A stretch of DNA of 64,000 nucleotides from the NCBI GenBank assembly GCA_039096225.1, contig JBBPEB010000025.1, positions 517,501 through 581,500 of the forward strand, in the 5' to 3' direction. Below the pieces are notes generated by a model. It was not told where the DNA came from. It was given only the letters and a program-made list of their open reading frames with translations, and did not search any database. Positions 15,216 through 29,581 of the stretch are shown piece by piece (position 1 is the first letter of the stretch; every line of letters starts with the position of its first letter). Both the position numbers and the translations under genes were made by a program. This stretch comes from Blastocystis sp. Blastoise (Eukaryota > Sar > Bigyra > Opalinata > Blastocystidae).

Positions 15216-18200
15216 TTAGATTTGGACTTCATCCTTAGGAGCAGTAGTAGTAGTAGTAGAAGTAGTAGTAGCAGGAGGAGGAGTATTTACAGCAGCAGGA
15301 GCTGGTGGAGGAGCATTAGTAGCAGGAACAGCAGTAACAGCTACAGTAGCAGGTGCAACAGCAGCAGCAGCTTCTTTCTTAGCTTTAGCAGTAGCATTCT
15401 TATTAACTTTAGATAACTTAGGTTTCTTAGCATTAATCTTCTTTTGTTTGTTAATAAAGAAGAAGACAATACCAGCAATAATAATGATAACTACAACAAC
15501 AATAAGAATAATAGCCCAAACAGGGAAAACGAAAATACATTTCATAGTTTCAAGATCACATTTACCACTTTGACAATCAGTATCAACAAGACAATTCTTC
15601 TCATTAGGACAAGGAGAACAAGTACTACCACCACAATCTATATCTGTTTCTAATCCATTTTGTACATTATCTGTACATAAAGGACCATTATTAACAGGTT
15701 CAGAATTAACAGTAACACTAGAAGCAGTAATACCTTGTTGAACTAAAGCAGCAACAAATGAACCATCACTAAAACTATTAGTTAATAAAGTAGCACTTTC
15801 AGCAGCTGTATCTTTAGGAACATTAACACGAACATCAAATTCTACTTGATTTTGATAAATAGAAGCCTTTAAATAAGAAGTAGTAGTTGAACTAGTAACA
15901 CGAATATCATAACAACATTTCATAGACATGACATGAGCAATAGCTAATTTAATACTTTGAATATTTTCTTCACTAACAGGAGCAGAAATACCACTAATAG
16001 TAAATTTAGTTAAAATAACACTCATAGAATCATCAGCAGCTTCATTAGGATTTTCACCAGTAATAATATCTAAAGTACCACAATTTTGATTTTTATAATT
16101 AATATCACAAGTACAACTAGCAGTCTTAGTAATAAGACTAGCAGAACAACTACCATGATTACTACATTCAACTAAAGGATCAAAAGTAGTACTAGGACAA
16201 GTAGTACAACCAGCTTCAGGATAATAACCAGCAGAAATACATGTACAACCATTAGCAGTACATTCACCAAGATTTGTTCTCATATTACAATTATGTGGAC
16301 AAACAGCATTATAAGGATTTGTAAATGTTACTTGAGAAAGATTAGGTATAGTTTCACTATTAAATTTAAATGAAACAGAAATAGTTTGATAATCAATATT
16401 ACCATCAATAATAGGAGTAGTATAAGTATATCTAAATATACCAGTACTAGATTTACTAAATACACCATCAGTTATAGAATTAAATGATAATGGTAAACTC
16501 CAATCAACAGCAAATGCACTTGAATAATCAGTAGGATCAGTAGGATTATTATATAGATCATAAGTATGGAATTCAAAGAAAGAAGAAGTCTTTTGTTGAA
16601 CATTTATTGATCCAGTATAAGTAATCTTAGAAGCAGCTGTAGTAGAAGCAATAACAGAAATAGAAGTAAAAGGACTATGATTAATATGTGTATTAGTAAC
16701 AGTACCACAAGATGCTTGAATAGTTAATGTATAACTACCAGCAGATTCAGGTGTACATGAAATAGTAATAATACCATTTTGAGTTAATTGACCAATAGTA
16801 ACAGGAATAGTACTAGGACCAACCATAGTAGCAGTAATAGATAAATCACTTAAAGAACTACCACCTAAAACCATATTAGTTAAAGAAGTAATATCTTCAT
16901 CATTACTATTCTTTAAATGTATTTCCCATATAGCAGTAGCACCAGCAACTAAATTAGATGTAATAAGACCATTACTTACAGAAGTACCAGTTAAATAGAA
17001 TTTACTAATATCAGCAGCATATAAAGTAGTAAAAGAATATTCACCAGAATTTAATCCTTGATAAGGAGCACCACTAGTAGAACTTAAACAATTAGCAGGA
17101 ATAACTAAATTATAAGTACCAGGAGTTAATATAGAAGTAGGAGTAATAGTAACAACAGTATTATCAACAACAACTTGAGTACTAGTAACATCAATATTAA
17201 TAGTAGTAGGACCAACAAATTGAATAGAACCAGTACCTTTTTGCATAGCTTGACTAAATGTTAATATAATAACAACACCTGAAGGAACAAGATTAGGAGT
17301 ACCAGTAGGAGGAGATATATTAGAAATAGTAGGGAATGAAGGAGTAGAAAATACTAACATATATTGAGTATTACCTATATCATAATTATTTTGTACTAAT
17401 CCTGATGGTATATCTAATGTATAAGTAGAACCATTTTCTAATGTAGTACCAGTAGATAAAGAAATAGTTAAAGTATTACCATTAATTTGACAATTACCAT
17501 CAGTAATAGAATAAGTAATAGTTGGTTTACCAGAAGCAGTAAATGAAATAGATCCTGTACCAGCAACAATAGTAGAAGAGAATGTAAATACAAATACTTT
17601 ATTAATAGAAACATTAGAAGCATTATTACTTGGATCTGAACTACTTACAATAGGAGCAGAAGCAGTATGATAAGTAAATATACCTACAGTATTCTTAACA
17701 CCTTTAATATCAGTAACTAAATCAGCAGGAATAGAAACATAATATTGAGAATTAGCAGTTAAATTTTCTGTAAAACTAAATTGTACTTCTTTAGGATTAC
17801 TAGTACTAATAGTACCAACAGTAGTAATAGTATTTGTACCAGCAATAGTAACACTATTAGTAGTACTTAAACTAGCAATATCTCTATTAAATGTTAAAGT
17901 AATAACAAAATTTAATTTTAAGTTTTCAGAAGATTCAACAGGAGATACAGTATAAGTAAGAGCAGAAGGAGTTGATATAGTATAATCAGTAACAGCATTA
18001 CAAGGAATATTACTTTCTTTAGAAACAACTATACCTTCAGGAAGTGTAACAGTATAAGTTAAACCAGTAAGAAGAGAAGGAGTAATAATTAAAGTTTTTT
18101 CATCTTCAGAAATAGTAACAACAGGATTCATAACATCAATAGTAATAGCATTACCAGAAGAAGGAGTAAAAACAATAGAACCAGAATTCTTTTGAATAGC

Positions 18201-21200
18201 TATATTATAAGTAATTTGAATAGGTTCATTTATAGCAATATCAATAGCACCATTAATAGGAGAATAAGAAGAAACAATTGGTTGAACAACAGTAGTAAAA
18301 GTATATTCACCAGCAGCAATACCATTATAAGCTATATTACTAGTAGTTTCAGTAAATACACCACTAGGGATAATAACATTATATAAAGTAGAAGATATTA
18401 AATTAGAATACACAATAGTAACAATATTGGATTGAATAACAACATAAAGAGAACTAATACTAATATCATCTTGATCTTGAGCTCTTAATATAATATTACC
18501 AGTACCATATTGAACAGGCATATCAAAAGTTAATTCTATATTACCATTAAGAGGAACATTAATACTATTAGAAGCAGGAACACGAGTACTAAGAGAAGGA
18601 GCAGAAGCAGCACTTGTAGTAAATTTATATTCACCAGCAGTTAATCCTGTATATATATTAGAAGCCATATCCATAACTAATCCACTAGCTATACTTAAAG
18701 TATATTCTTTTTCAGGAGAGAATAAAGAATTCTTATTAATAACAACAGTTTTCTTATCTTCAGAAAGACTAATACCAGTTCTATCAACAGTAATAGCATT
18801 ACAAGTATTTGTACCAATACACATAAATTGTACATTAAAAGTATTACCAAATTGAATAGTTTCACTAAATGTTAATTGAATAACAGCATCTAATTGTATA
18901 TCAATACTATTATGAGCAGGAGAATAAGATTGAATAGAAGGAGGTACACAATCAACAGTAATATCATAAGTAGTTTCTTCATTACAATTATTAAATGTAT
19001 CACATATCTTATCAGAAAGTAATTTAATAGTAAGAGTATTATAACCAGTAGGAGTAATAGTAAATGCAGCAATAGCAGTAGTAGAAGTTAATAATTGAGT
19101 ACTAACACAAGTAATAGTAGAACTAGTTTCAAAAGCATCACAAGATATAGAACTAACTTCTTTATTAAAACTAAGATTAATAGCATAAGAAGTAGCACAA
19201 GTAGCACCTTCAGCAACAGGAGTAATAGTAATAATAGGTTTAACATCATCTTTCATAATAATTAAACTATTAGAAGTTGAAGTACCATAAGTATTAGTAG
19301 CTTTAACAGTATATACACCAAAATCAGTAGAAGTTAATACTTTAGAATAAGTAGTAGAAATAGCACCTTCAATAGGTAAATTATCTAAATACCATTGATA
19401 AGTAGCAACTGGAACAGCAGTAACAACAACTTGAAGTGATATAGTAAAACCAATATTACTATTTAATGTAGAAGGTAAATCAGTAGTAAAAGTAGGTAAT
19501 CCACACATACTACAAGCAACATGGAAATTATATTGAGAACTAGTAAAACCATTAAAATATTTATTAGTAGTAGTATCAATAAAGAAATAAGAAGGAATAA
19601 CTAAAGTATATGTTCTATCACCAATTAAAGATTGAGAAATTCTAAAAATAACACTAGAACCATCAAATTCAATTAAACTACTATTAGCATCATAAACAAT
19701 ACTACTTTCAGTACCACTAGAAAATATAGCAGAACCAGAACCTCTTGAAGGAGTACTATCAAATGTTATACGAATAGTTTGAGTATTAGCAGGTACATCA
19801 ACTTTACCATTAATAGGAGTAATACTAGTAATAGTCATAACTTGAGGACTATAAGTAATAGTTAATAAATTAGATTCAGCATTATCTATATCACCAGCAC
19901 CTTTAACACTATTAGCATTTACTTTAACAGAACCAGTAATAGTATTACTAGAAGGATTAGAAAAAGTATATATAGCATTCCAAATCATACCACTACCAGT
20001 AACACTAGAAATAGTACCAGCAGTAGAAGTAAAAGAATCAATAGTTAATCCAGTAATATCAGCATCAAATGTAATAGTAATAGGAACAGTTGTACTAGAA
20101 ACAGGCATATAATAAGAAGTAGAAATAGTAGGTAAAGGAACAGCATAATCACTCTTATAAACAAATGAACCACCATTAAAAGAAGTAATAGCATTTCCAG
20201 CAATATCATAATACATAGTAGTACCCATAGATACACGTACATAAACAAATGAAGAAGATTCTATTTGTATTTTAAATGAAAAAGCAGTATTAGTAGGTGT
20301 ATCAGGAATAGGAATAAATGAATTAGAAACTACATTACCACCAGTAATAGCTAAAATACCTTGATCAACATATGCCATTTCTTCAGAGAAATATAATTCA
20401 CCATTAACAATAGGTGTATTTACAGTACCAGTAGGTAAAGATACATAAGCATTAGGTTCAGTAGAATCTAAACCAATAGTAAAAACATTAGATTCTTGAG
20501 AAGGTTTATTATCAGATAAAGAAAGAGCAAATCCAGCCTTCAGTCTTATAGTAGCAGTAAAATCTAAATAACCAAATTGAATATTAATTGTATTACTAGG
20601 ATTTGTATTACTAAGTGCATTTATACAACGTAAACCATTAGCAGCAATATATACTTTGACACTAGATACAGAACTAGAAGGAGTAACTTTAAATGTATAT
20701 TTAAGTGAATGAACTTTAGTAATTTCACTAATAGTAGCACCTTCAACTGTAATAGCACTTTCAGGAAGATTATTAATAGGTTTAGAAGAAGAAAGAGTAA
20801 TAATAGCATAAGGATCAGTTACTTTATTTAATCCATTATAAGGAGAAGATAATTCATAAGTAGGAATATCAATATCTTCAATATATAAATAACTATTAGG
20901 TATAATTTGTTTTGTAATACTAGCATCAGTAGATTCCCATTCTAATTGTAATTTACTAGTAGCACTATTACTTCTATAACGTATAGTAATAGGAAGTAAG
21001 CCAGTAGTAAGAGAAGCAGTAAAAGTATTAATCTTTTCACCACATTCAGTAACTTCTAATTGAGTAACACCATTAAAAATAACTATAGCTACACCATTAG
21101 TAGTAAGAGTAAATGTATAAGAACCAGTAACAGGTATTTGTAAATGTGTAGTAAAAACAGAATAGAAATTAGCAGGTAAAGTAACAGAAGAAGAGAAAGA

Positions 21201-24051
21201 AGTAGTATCAGAAGCAACAAAATCAAAATTAAATTCATCAGGATATTGATTAGCACTAACATAATTACTACCACCACTATTTGTACCAGCATTCATTATA
21301 GAAGAACTAGGCCAATCACAAGTATTATCATCATCAAGATTAGTATAATAAGCATTAATACCATGTTTATTACCTAAACCAATCTTAACATTATCTTTTA
21401 CATTATTACCTTGAGGATCATATATATTAATAATACATGAAAAACCACCACCACCATTACCAAATAATACTATAATTTTATGTTCACCAGCAACTAAATC
21501 AACAGAAGTCTTTACTTCATTTGGACCACAGAAAGTATAATAAACAATATTATTATTCATATCAAAACTATCTATTAATACCATAAGAACATCATCTTGA
21601 GTAACACCAATTTGATAAGTACCAGAAGTAGTAGCAGTAAATATACCACTATGATATTGAATCATACCTTCATAAGTAGAATAAGGAATATTACCATAAT
21701 TACCAGCATTATTACTATTACCTACAATATTTAAGGATGAATAATATAAATTAAATGTTGGATTCATAGATCTATAAGCAGATATAGGTGTAGGTAAAGA
21801 ACTAATAGCAGTACTAAAATGTCTAAATGCTTTTGTATACCAACCAGTAATATCAAAAGAAACACTTCCAGAAACACAAGCATCATTACAAGTAAATGTA
21901 TCATGATTACAATATACAGGATTTACTTTAACATTACCATCACATAAACAATAACCAGAAGAAGATGAAGGTACTAATGCAGAACAAGATAAATCTAAGG
22001 AAGGATCTAAAGTACCATAAGGACTACATGTAGAAGTACCTTTAAATCCTATACAACCAATAGAACGAGTAGTAGTAGCACTAATAACATTATTAGCCAT
22101 TTCTTCTTGAGTAATAACACCATTACCACCTTGTTCAAAATACATATATACTTTATAACTTTGATCAGAAGCTAAACCATGAACAGATAATGTATTTATA
22201 ATATTAGAATGAATAGCATAAGAAGCAGAAGAAGCTTTCACTTGATCTATAGTAGGAATAGCACTATTACTAAAATAAGCAGCTACATAAGCATATAAAT
22301 TAGCATCTTCTACACCAGTAATTTTCATTTTAATATCAATAGAAGAAGGATTAGGAGTTACAGAATCAACAGTTACAGTAACAATAGGATCAATAGGGAA
22401 ATTATCAGCTAAAGCAAACATTTCAGCATCTTGTAAATATTTATGATAAACACGTAAAAATTTTATAGTCATATCATTCAATGTACCAAATTCACTATTC
22501 TTCCAGAATACCCAAGTATTTGGTTGAAGAGGAGCATATGTATCATCAATAACATATTCGAAAATATTAGCTTTATCTAAATAAAGATGTGTCACATGAT
22601 CAGAGACTCTATGATTGAAACCAATATAATGAATAGTACCATCATTTATATTTTTAGTATTAATACTATATTTATAAGCAGCAGCTTTATTTAAATAATG
22701 CCATCTAGCTTTATTGGCAGCAACTAATTGACATCTAGAACCACTAGTAAAAGCAGAAGGATAAGGTTGTGTACAGAAAATAGGACCACTAGCACCAGTA
22801 CCAATAATACCAAAATGATAAGAATAATCACTATCAGCACGAGAAGAAACCCAGAAATGTTCATAATCATACATAGTATTACCATTAGAAGTACTCATAG
22901 GCATAATTGTTTCAAAATCAGAATGATAAGTAATTTTCATATTTTCCATAATATTTTGAGCAGTTTTAATATCACCTACTTTAGAAGCACAATAAATAAC
23001 ATTAGTACCAACAGCAGAAGGAACATCAAGAATAATTCTATTCAGAGTAATAGCAGAATTACCAGTAAATCCAGAAAGATCAATTTCAGTAGTACTAGCT
23101 AAAACTTCATCTACAGTAGGTACAGTAGTACCTTCAGGAATACTCTTACAACCAATAGTAACACCAGTAGCAGGATAATGAGCATATACATAAGCTTTTA
23201 CATTAGTTTCAGAAACAACTAATTGTTGAATACCCATACCTGTATCATTAGGTTGTGTACCTTTATATTGAGTTAATTCAGTTTCACCAATAATAGTATT
23301 AGGAAAAGCAACTACATTAGCAAATGCACCATGAAGTAAATCAGGAACAGGATCTGTTGCACCAGAACGAGAATATTTCATATAACCTAAAGATACTTTC
23401 TGACTAGTAGTAGGAGCAGGAAGAGTATTAAAAGCATTAGATGTCATTTCAGCAGATGTTAAACACTATAATATATCAATTTATTATAAATTTATTGTTA
23501 AAAAAATAATAATAATTAATTAATAAAAAAATAATATTAAATAATTTATAAAAAAATATTTATAAATATTTACAAGAGTATCATCTACATAAATCTTAAG
23601 ATCATTTGTATTCTTAGTATATATAATTCTCCAATGTCTCCAAGTACCATCAGCAACATTAGCACAAACACCAGTCTCAGAACCTTGTACTTCAACAAGT
23701 AATCCACGAGCTTCAGCATAAACTTTACCGTTCTTAATACCGATAAAACGATCACCACTTCCAGAAGCATATTCGTTATCATTAGTTAAAGCAAAAAGAA
23801 TACCAAAACGACTAGTACTTTCCTTATCAGGATTAGGAATAGCACGTATCCAAGAAATCAAAGAAAAATCATTAGAAAAATCAAGTTTCCAAGAGGACTC
23901 AACATAGGTTTCACCAGGCTTGTAAGAATCAAAAGAAATGTAATCTCCCCAATTCTCGACAGCTTGGGTCAATACTATACAAATTATTAGACATAGATTG
24001 ATCAAAGAACTTACCTAACAAGATTAATAAATAAACAAATTTCATGTTCAT
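15216..24051 (-). CDS. Giant modular single-pass surface protein (2895 aa)
   Basis: Exons 24015-24051, 23574-23974 and 15216-23465 join in frame. A signal peptide (MNMKFVYLLILLVLTQA) is followed by two concanavalin/LamG-like modules (about 20-200 and 325-505), two PA14-like modules (about 680-840 and 855-1010), and a long Ig-type stalk. Seven Big_5 repeats lie at about 1364, 1660, 1772, 1879, 1982, 2085 and 2192, each with the pattern P-x-N/S-x-x-x-D/N-V/I...L-T-F. An Ig-like domain (YQWYLDN...DFGVYTVKATNTYG) sits at 1470-1548 and a filamin-like repeat ending SPFTSISV at 2297-2420. Cys-rich EGF-like modules (2532-2612) and a DIDCGG module (2742-2788) precede a transmembrane helix (about 2795-2818) and a 77-residue Lys/Ala/Pro/Thr tail. 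This is an adhesin or cell-coat receptor; PA14 and lectin-like modules suggest glycan binding. The ligand is unknown. Confidence 0.92.
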
Positions 24052-25400
24052 AATTATTTATTAAAAAGATTTTATTTAGAAAAATGTGGTCGGATTCTGA
24101 AAGTGAATTGATTTTACTAAAAATCCACGAGTTTCTATAGATATAAAAAAATGTCCCAAATAAAAAATAAAATAAGAGAAAAAAGGGAATACCCAAATGA
24201 GTCATTGACCAATCATATCGTGGATCTTTGTTTTATTCTTTTTATTAGTGTTTTATTGTCCAAAACAAAGAAATAGAGAAGAACATAAACCGAATAGAGT
24301 CATGGCGTCACTTGTTTTGAAAGTTCTTTATTTTCCGCTAAACACCGAGACATCATCAGAAAACTCTTTAAGAAATAGATGTGTCATCAATAGTTAACCC
24401 TATTCTTTTCTATTCTATATGGGTACCCTAATGAAAATCGAGTTTTATTTTTTCGTTTTTCTTTGTCTCTTTTTAAAGTATACGAAATATTTATAATAAA
24501 GAAATGAATATTATTATGCTTAGGAGACTCATAATGTGCTTATCTTTGGGTATATTGGACTAATAATCAATTCTATTTTATCATGATTATAATTCACTAC
24601 TGTGTACTTTTAACAGTTTAAAATATATTAGTCACAATTTCTTGATGTATCATTTAATTGATTCGTTTAAAAAGTCTAATGTTTTATAGCAATTACGAAA
24701 TAAAGCAAAACAAAATGGTTATAAATACAAAGTCTTCTAATAGGGTAATCGTTATTTCACTCAAAAATGAGAAAAATAGTCGTTTATCCGTGTTTATTCA
24801 ATAAATTTTGCGGAACAAACAATTATCCCCGTTTTCATACGAGAGTCTACGGGATTAACTTATATTCTTTATAATTTTACATTTTTAGTGAGATATATAG
24901 AAAACACTAGAGTATTAATATATATTATGCTTATTTTTTTATATATAACTATTTTTATTGTAAAAATTATACTAATGAATGTGAAATGACTGCTATAAAC
25001 ATTTTTGCTAATAGAGTTTATGGAAATAAGTGCATTGAAAGTTTTGATTACATTATTAAAAGATGATTACCTATTTAGATGGTGTGAGTATGCCTAAAAG
25101 ATCAATCAAAGATTATTAAAAGTATTTTTATAAATATAGACTACTTCATTCACGAATTAGTTCCATGATCTCTGTAGAGTCATAGTTTAAGTTATTTAAC
25201 TAGTTAGAAAGATGTATATTACATATTTAAGTATGTTCTGAATGCGAAAAAGTGTTTTATGAATAAAAGCCAGCAATGAATTACATCATTCTGTAGACAG
25301 TTATATACTATAATTGATTACTACTTTTGATCCCTATGAATCATGATAAAGATGAAACAAACAACATAATATATTATAACGACTTATTAAGAGAGATATA
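24052..25400. other. Intergenic region upstream of the surface-protein gene
   Basis: Moderately AT-rich non-coding DNA. The first 800 bases are the least AT-biased intergenic stretch near this gene and include a TGACG half-site on the minus strand (24306-24310) and a degraded dispersed repeat (24720-24862). It probably contains the promoter of the giant surface protein. Confidence 0.45.
24720..24862 (-). repeat. Degraded dispersed repeat, copy A
   Basis: On the reverse strand this segment reads a CACGGATA block followed 17 bases later by TTTTGAGTGAAATAACGAT and a C-rich end. The same order and nearly the same spacing occurs on the plus strand at about 31930-31990. The shared core is about 50 bases, so both are probably remnants of one element of unknown type. 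Confidence 0.5.
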
Positions 25401-27514
25401 AGCGTTTTAGTTTATGATTGAAATATTTTTTTAAATATATGTATATATAGGGATGTCTATATAAAATAGTTATTTAAACATAATTGATATCGAATAAATG
25501 TGTATTTATATATTATATAATATATGATATCATATATTCTATAAATAGATCAACAATATATATTATATGATATAAATAATAATAAGATAATAATCTATAA
25601 TACAATATGATTACTATATAGTATATGCTATATAATATATAATAGAAAGCAATCTATATATATTATATTCTATAATAGAATGTAGTTTTATAGTAAATTT
25701 TAATATATAATATACTATAGAAAAAGTGTTAAGGTATGTAAAAAGGATGAAAATAAATATTATATATATATATATAATACTTACATAGAATAGAATAAGC
25801 TGAACAATCCCATAGTAGTTTTTATCACTAATGATATATAACTATATAAATAATAATATAAAAGAAGCATATTCCAATCAAGATAAAGCTGCTATACAAT
25901 ATATTATAATTGATAATCAATAATATATAATAGATGAAATAGAAAAAGTAATTAAATAGAATAGAAAGATTTAATAAAAAAGTACTATATAACTTAGAGC
26001 ATTATATATAATAGAGTACAATAATAAAGTATAATATAAGAGATAATATACTATAGAGTAAGAAGTAATATAAGAAAATAATATATGATGTAATAGAATA
26101 TAATATAGATTATAAAAGATAAAACAATAGAATATAAACGAAAATATAATTGATATTAGATAGTATAATAGGTAATATATAATATAATTAATGGATAATA
26201 TATAATACTAACTATATATAATATAATAAAAGATAGATAATATATATTATAATATATAATCTGAATTATAAAATATAATATACTAAATTATTTACTATAT
26301 AATATAATACAATATATAATAGTGTATTACATACTTAATTAGTTAAATTAAATAATATATAATACTATACTATACTATATCCTATAAAATAGTATAATAT
26401 ATATATAATGTTATAACTAATAATATATAATATATACTGCACCATATAATACATATATATATTAACTATATAATGTATAATACTAACCAATAATATAATA
26501 AATAATATTATATTGTACTAACTATAGTCTATATAATATATAATACTCTCTAATATTACCTAACTATATAGAATACTAGACTATATAGCATTATATATTA
26601 TATATTATAATACAATAATAAATATGTATTATAATATATATAATATATAATACTATATATATCATAAAACACTAGATTAGTATAATATAATATATAATGC
26701 TAACTATATAATATAATATAATATAGTATAGTATATGTAATATAGTACTATACTATACTATATACTATATAACATAATACTATATAATACTGTATTATAT
26801 ACATATATATAATAATACTACATACTATATAATATACTACATATATAATATAATGTACATTATACACCATATACTATATGATATATAAACTATATTTTAG
26901 TATCATGCCATACTATATTATTATATATACTATACTACCTTATATAGTCATATAATATAATACTATATAATATAGTGCTGTACTATAGTATACTAGATGA
27001 TACAATTCTATAAGATACTATACTAGTATATATATATATTGTATATTATATCATATATATCTATAATATATCTAATATAATATATCTAATAAAATATTAT
27101 ACTATACTTTATAATATAATGGTATATATTATATAGTATATAGTACCATACTATACTACACTATATAATATATACTATACTATATAATACTGTATTCTAT
27201 ATACTGTATAATATATAATATACTACATATATTATATTATATATATTATATTATATATACTATATGATATATAATGCTCTTCAGTATAATGCTATACTAT
27301 ACTATATAATACAATGTTGTATTATAGTATACAATATGATATAATATTATATGATACTATACTAATATATAGATATATATATCTAATACCATAGAGAATA
27401 CTATTTATTATATCATATATATTATATTATACTATATAATATGTAATATATATCATATACATCTAATATTATACTATACTATAATATGTAATATATATCT
27501 ATATAATATATATA
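25400..27514. repeat. TA-dominated low-complexity region
   Basis: Over 2 kb consisting almost only of A and T, organised as imperfect ATATAATA, CTATACTATA and related short motifs. Open frames here are repeat artefacts. It may be a decayed satellite flanking the ordered array that follows. Confidence 0.8.
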
Positions 27515-27770
27515 TATAATATAATATAATATATATATAATATAATATATATATAATATAATATATATATAATATAATATATATATAATATAATATATAT
27601 ATAATATAATATATATATAATATAATATATATATAATATAATATATATATAATATAATATATATATAATATAATATATATATAATATAATATATATATAA
27701 TATAATATATATATAATATAATATATATAATATAATATATATAATATATATATAATATAATAAAAAAACA
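27515..27770. repeat. 16-bp tandem repeat array
   Basis: About fifteen head-to-tail copies of a 16-base unit, taatataatatatata, with the last copies slightly shortened (27725-27760). It contains no G or C. Both repetitive Tyr/Ile frames on the minus strand come from this array. Confidence 0.9.
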
Positions 27771-27786
27771 ATATAAAAAACAAAAG

Positions 27787-27858
27787 ATTTAAGCCAGGAA
27801 TTGAACCTGTATATACATATATACATATATATATCTCCATCCGTTATGGAGCTTAAAT
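27787..27858 (-). other. tRNA-like element, probably not a working tRNA
   Basis: On the minus strand a 7-bp stem ATTTAAG/CTTAAAT encloses exactly 72 bases. It includes a T-arm (ACAGG, loop TTCAATT, CCTGG, with one A-G end mismatch) that matches the pol III B-box GGTTCAANNCC, and a 4-bp arm CCAT/ATGG in the D-arm position. The middle 25 bases are TA-rich with two G and do not make a 5-bp stem with a 7-base loop, and no A-box is present. It may be a tRNA relic, an organelle-derived tRNA, or chance. Confidence 0.25.
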
Positions 27859-27859
27859 A

Positions 27860-29581
27860 TAATGAATAAGAGTACTAATAACTGAATAGAGAGTATAGGA
27901 AGAAGAATAGAAATAGTACTAATAACACCATATACTGTACCAGAGCATAGATAATAGATGGAGAAACTAATACCATAATCAAAGCTACTATATATAGTAA
28001 AATAGAATGATATGAATATATAAACACATATCAAGATAAAGTATATACATATATATAGAAATTAATATAGAGGAAATATATATCGAAACATATACGTATA
28101 TATAAAGAGCTATAGAGACAATAGATATATATATATACTAGTAATAGTAAGTAAATAATGTAAAAAAAGATAATAATACTATAAACAACAGTGCTCATAT
28201 ATAAATAGATATAGAAACATAATATATAGATGAATATAGGTATATATTCATATAAAACAGATATATATATATATAATCATGCATATACATAAAAAAAAAA
28301 TTAATAACAATAGAAAGATAAATATAACTAACACAAAATGATATAAATAGGAAACAAGATATAATACAAATATGAAGACAATGAATATAATATATACATA
28401 AACCAAAATATGGTCCATATGACAAAGAGTAATCCAAGCCAATCAATAAGATTGAAGAGAGACACAAAGAGACAAAATCATGACTGAAGAGAAAGAAATT
28501 ACTAAAAAATAGAAACAATAATATATATATAAATCAACAAGAGGAAAGCTTATTTGAAGATAATATAATAATAATAATAGACTAGAGAGTAAATAAAACG
28601 AATAGAAAGATTTAAAAAAAAAAGGAAAAACAGAATAAAAGATATATTAATAGTAATATATATATATATACAGAACACTAGTTAACCAATTTGAAGAGAA
28701 CAGATAGGAACACATCAAACAAACAGATTCAAATAATAGAAAACAGACTATATAATAGAATAATAATAAATAATATAATAATATAAAGAAACGAAAGAAT
28801 AGCATATATATATAGAAAAGCAACTAAAAGACCAGTAATACAATAAGAAAGATAATAATAACAGATAAAAGGAAGAAAACGATATAATAACGTAATAATA
28901 GAATGAAATATATATATACCTAGAAATAGAGCCATATAATCAATCTATAGGAAAAAGGCCACAGAAAGCCACAAGAAAGAACCACCAGAGTGGAAGAAGC
29001 ACAAGAAATGCTAGATTAATAGAATAATAGATATATTAATAGATAAAAAGAAATAGATATAGCAATATATATATATATATATATATATATACCTAAACAA
29101 CATAAATAATACATCTGAAGGAAAATACCACCAATAGCATATATACAGAAAGCAAGGAATCACTATAATAGAATATATAGATAGAAATATAATATAATAA
29201 AGAAAGCAGAAGCTAAATATTAATAACAGTAAATATATACATATATATAAGAATAGAAGCAAACCAATAAGGAACCATTAAATAACCAACAGCATGAAAA
29301 CAGCAATAATAAATGCAATAAACCTATATATAAATATATTTAAACTAAAAACAATATATTATGTAGATTAATTAATATAAATGGTATAAAGCAGTATAAT
29401 ATATAATAGAAATATGTAAATATAAACAAATATACACATATAATAATAAAATTAAACATATATAAAGAAATAAATGCATAATATAATCAAAAAAAGATAT
29501 ATAGAATAGATAAAGATAAATATAATAAAGAAAATTAAATTAAATATTATATATATATACATACCTAAAACACACAAGAAA
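27860..29581 (-). other. Unresolved hydrophobic exons, possible membrane-protein gene or relic
   Basis: Minus-strand blocks of ordinary composition alternate with GTATATA...TATATAG intron-like blocks. Readable pieces include GYLMVPYWFASILI (near 29270), FLAFCIYAIGGIFLQMYYL (near 29130), FLVLLPLWWFFLV (near 28985), LFNLIDWLGLLFVIWTIFWF (near 28430) and YYLCSGTVYGVISTISILLP (27900-27965). All look like transmembrane segments. I could not join them in one frame without interruptions, so either the intron model is wrong or the gene is decaying. No family is recognised. Confidence 0.35.

Noticed and set aside
18890-22000. Leu-rich minus-strand and Arg/Ser-rich plus-strand open frames inside the giant gene
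   Set aside because: They are frame shadows of a continuous 2743-codon frame with clear domain content.
27479-27840. Tyr/Ile-rich repetitive proteins of about 115 residues
   Set aside because: They are generated entirely by the 16-bp TA satellite.
27787-27858. Bona fide tRNA gene
   Set aside because: The anticodon arm cannot form a 5-bp stem with a 7-base loop and no A-box is present, so it is listed only as tRNA-like.
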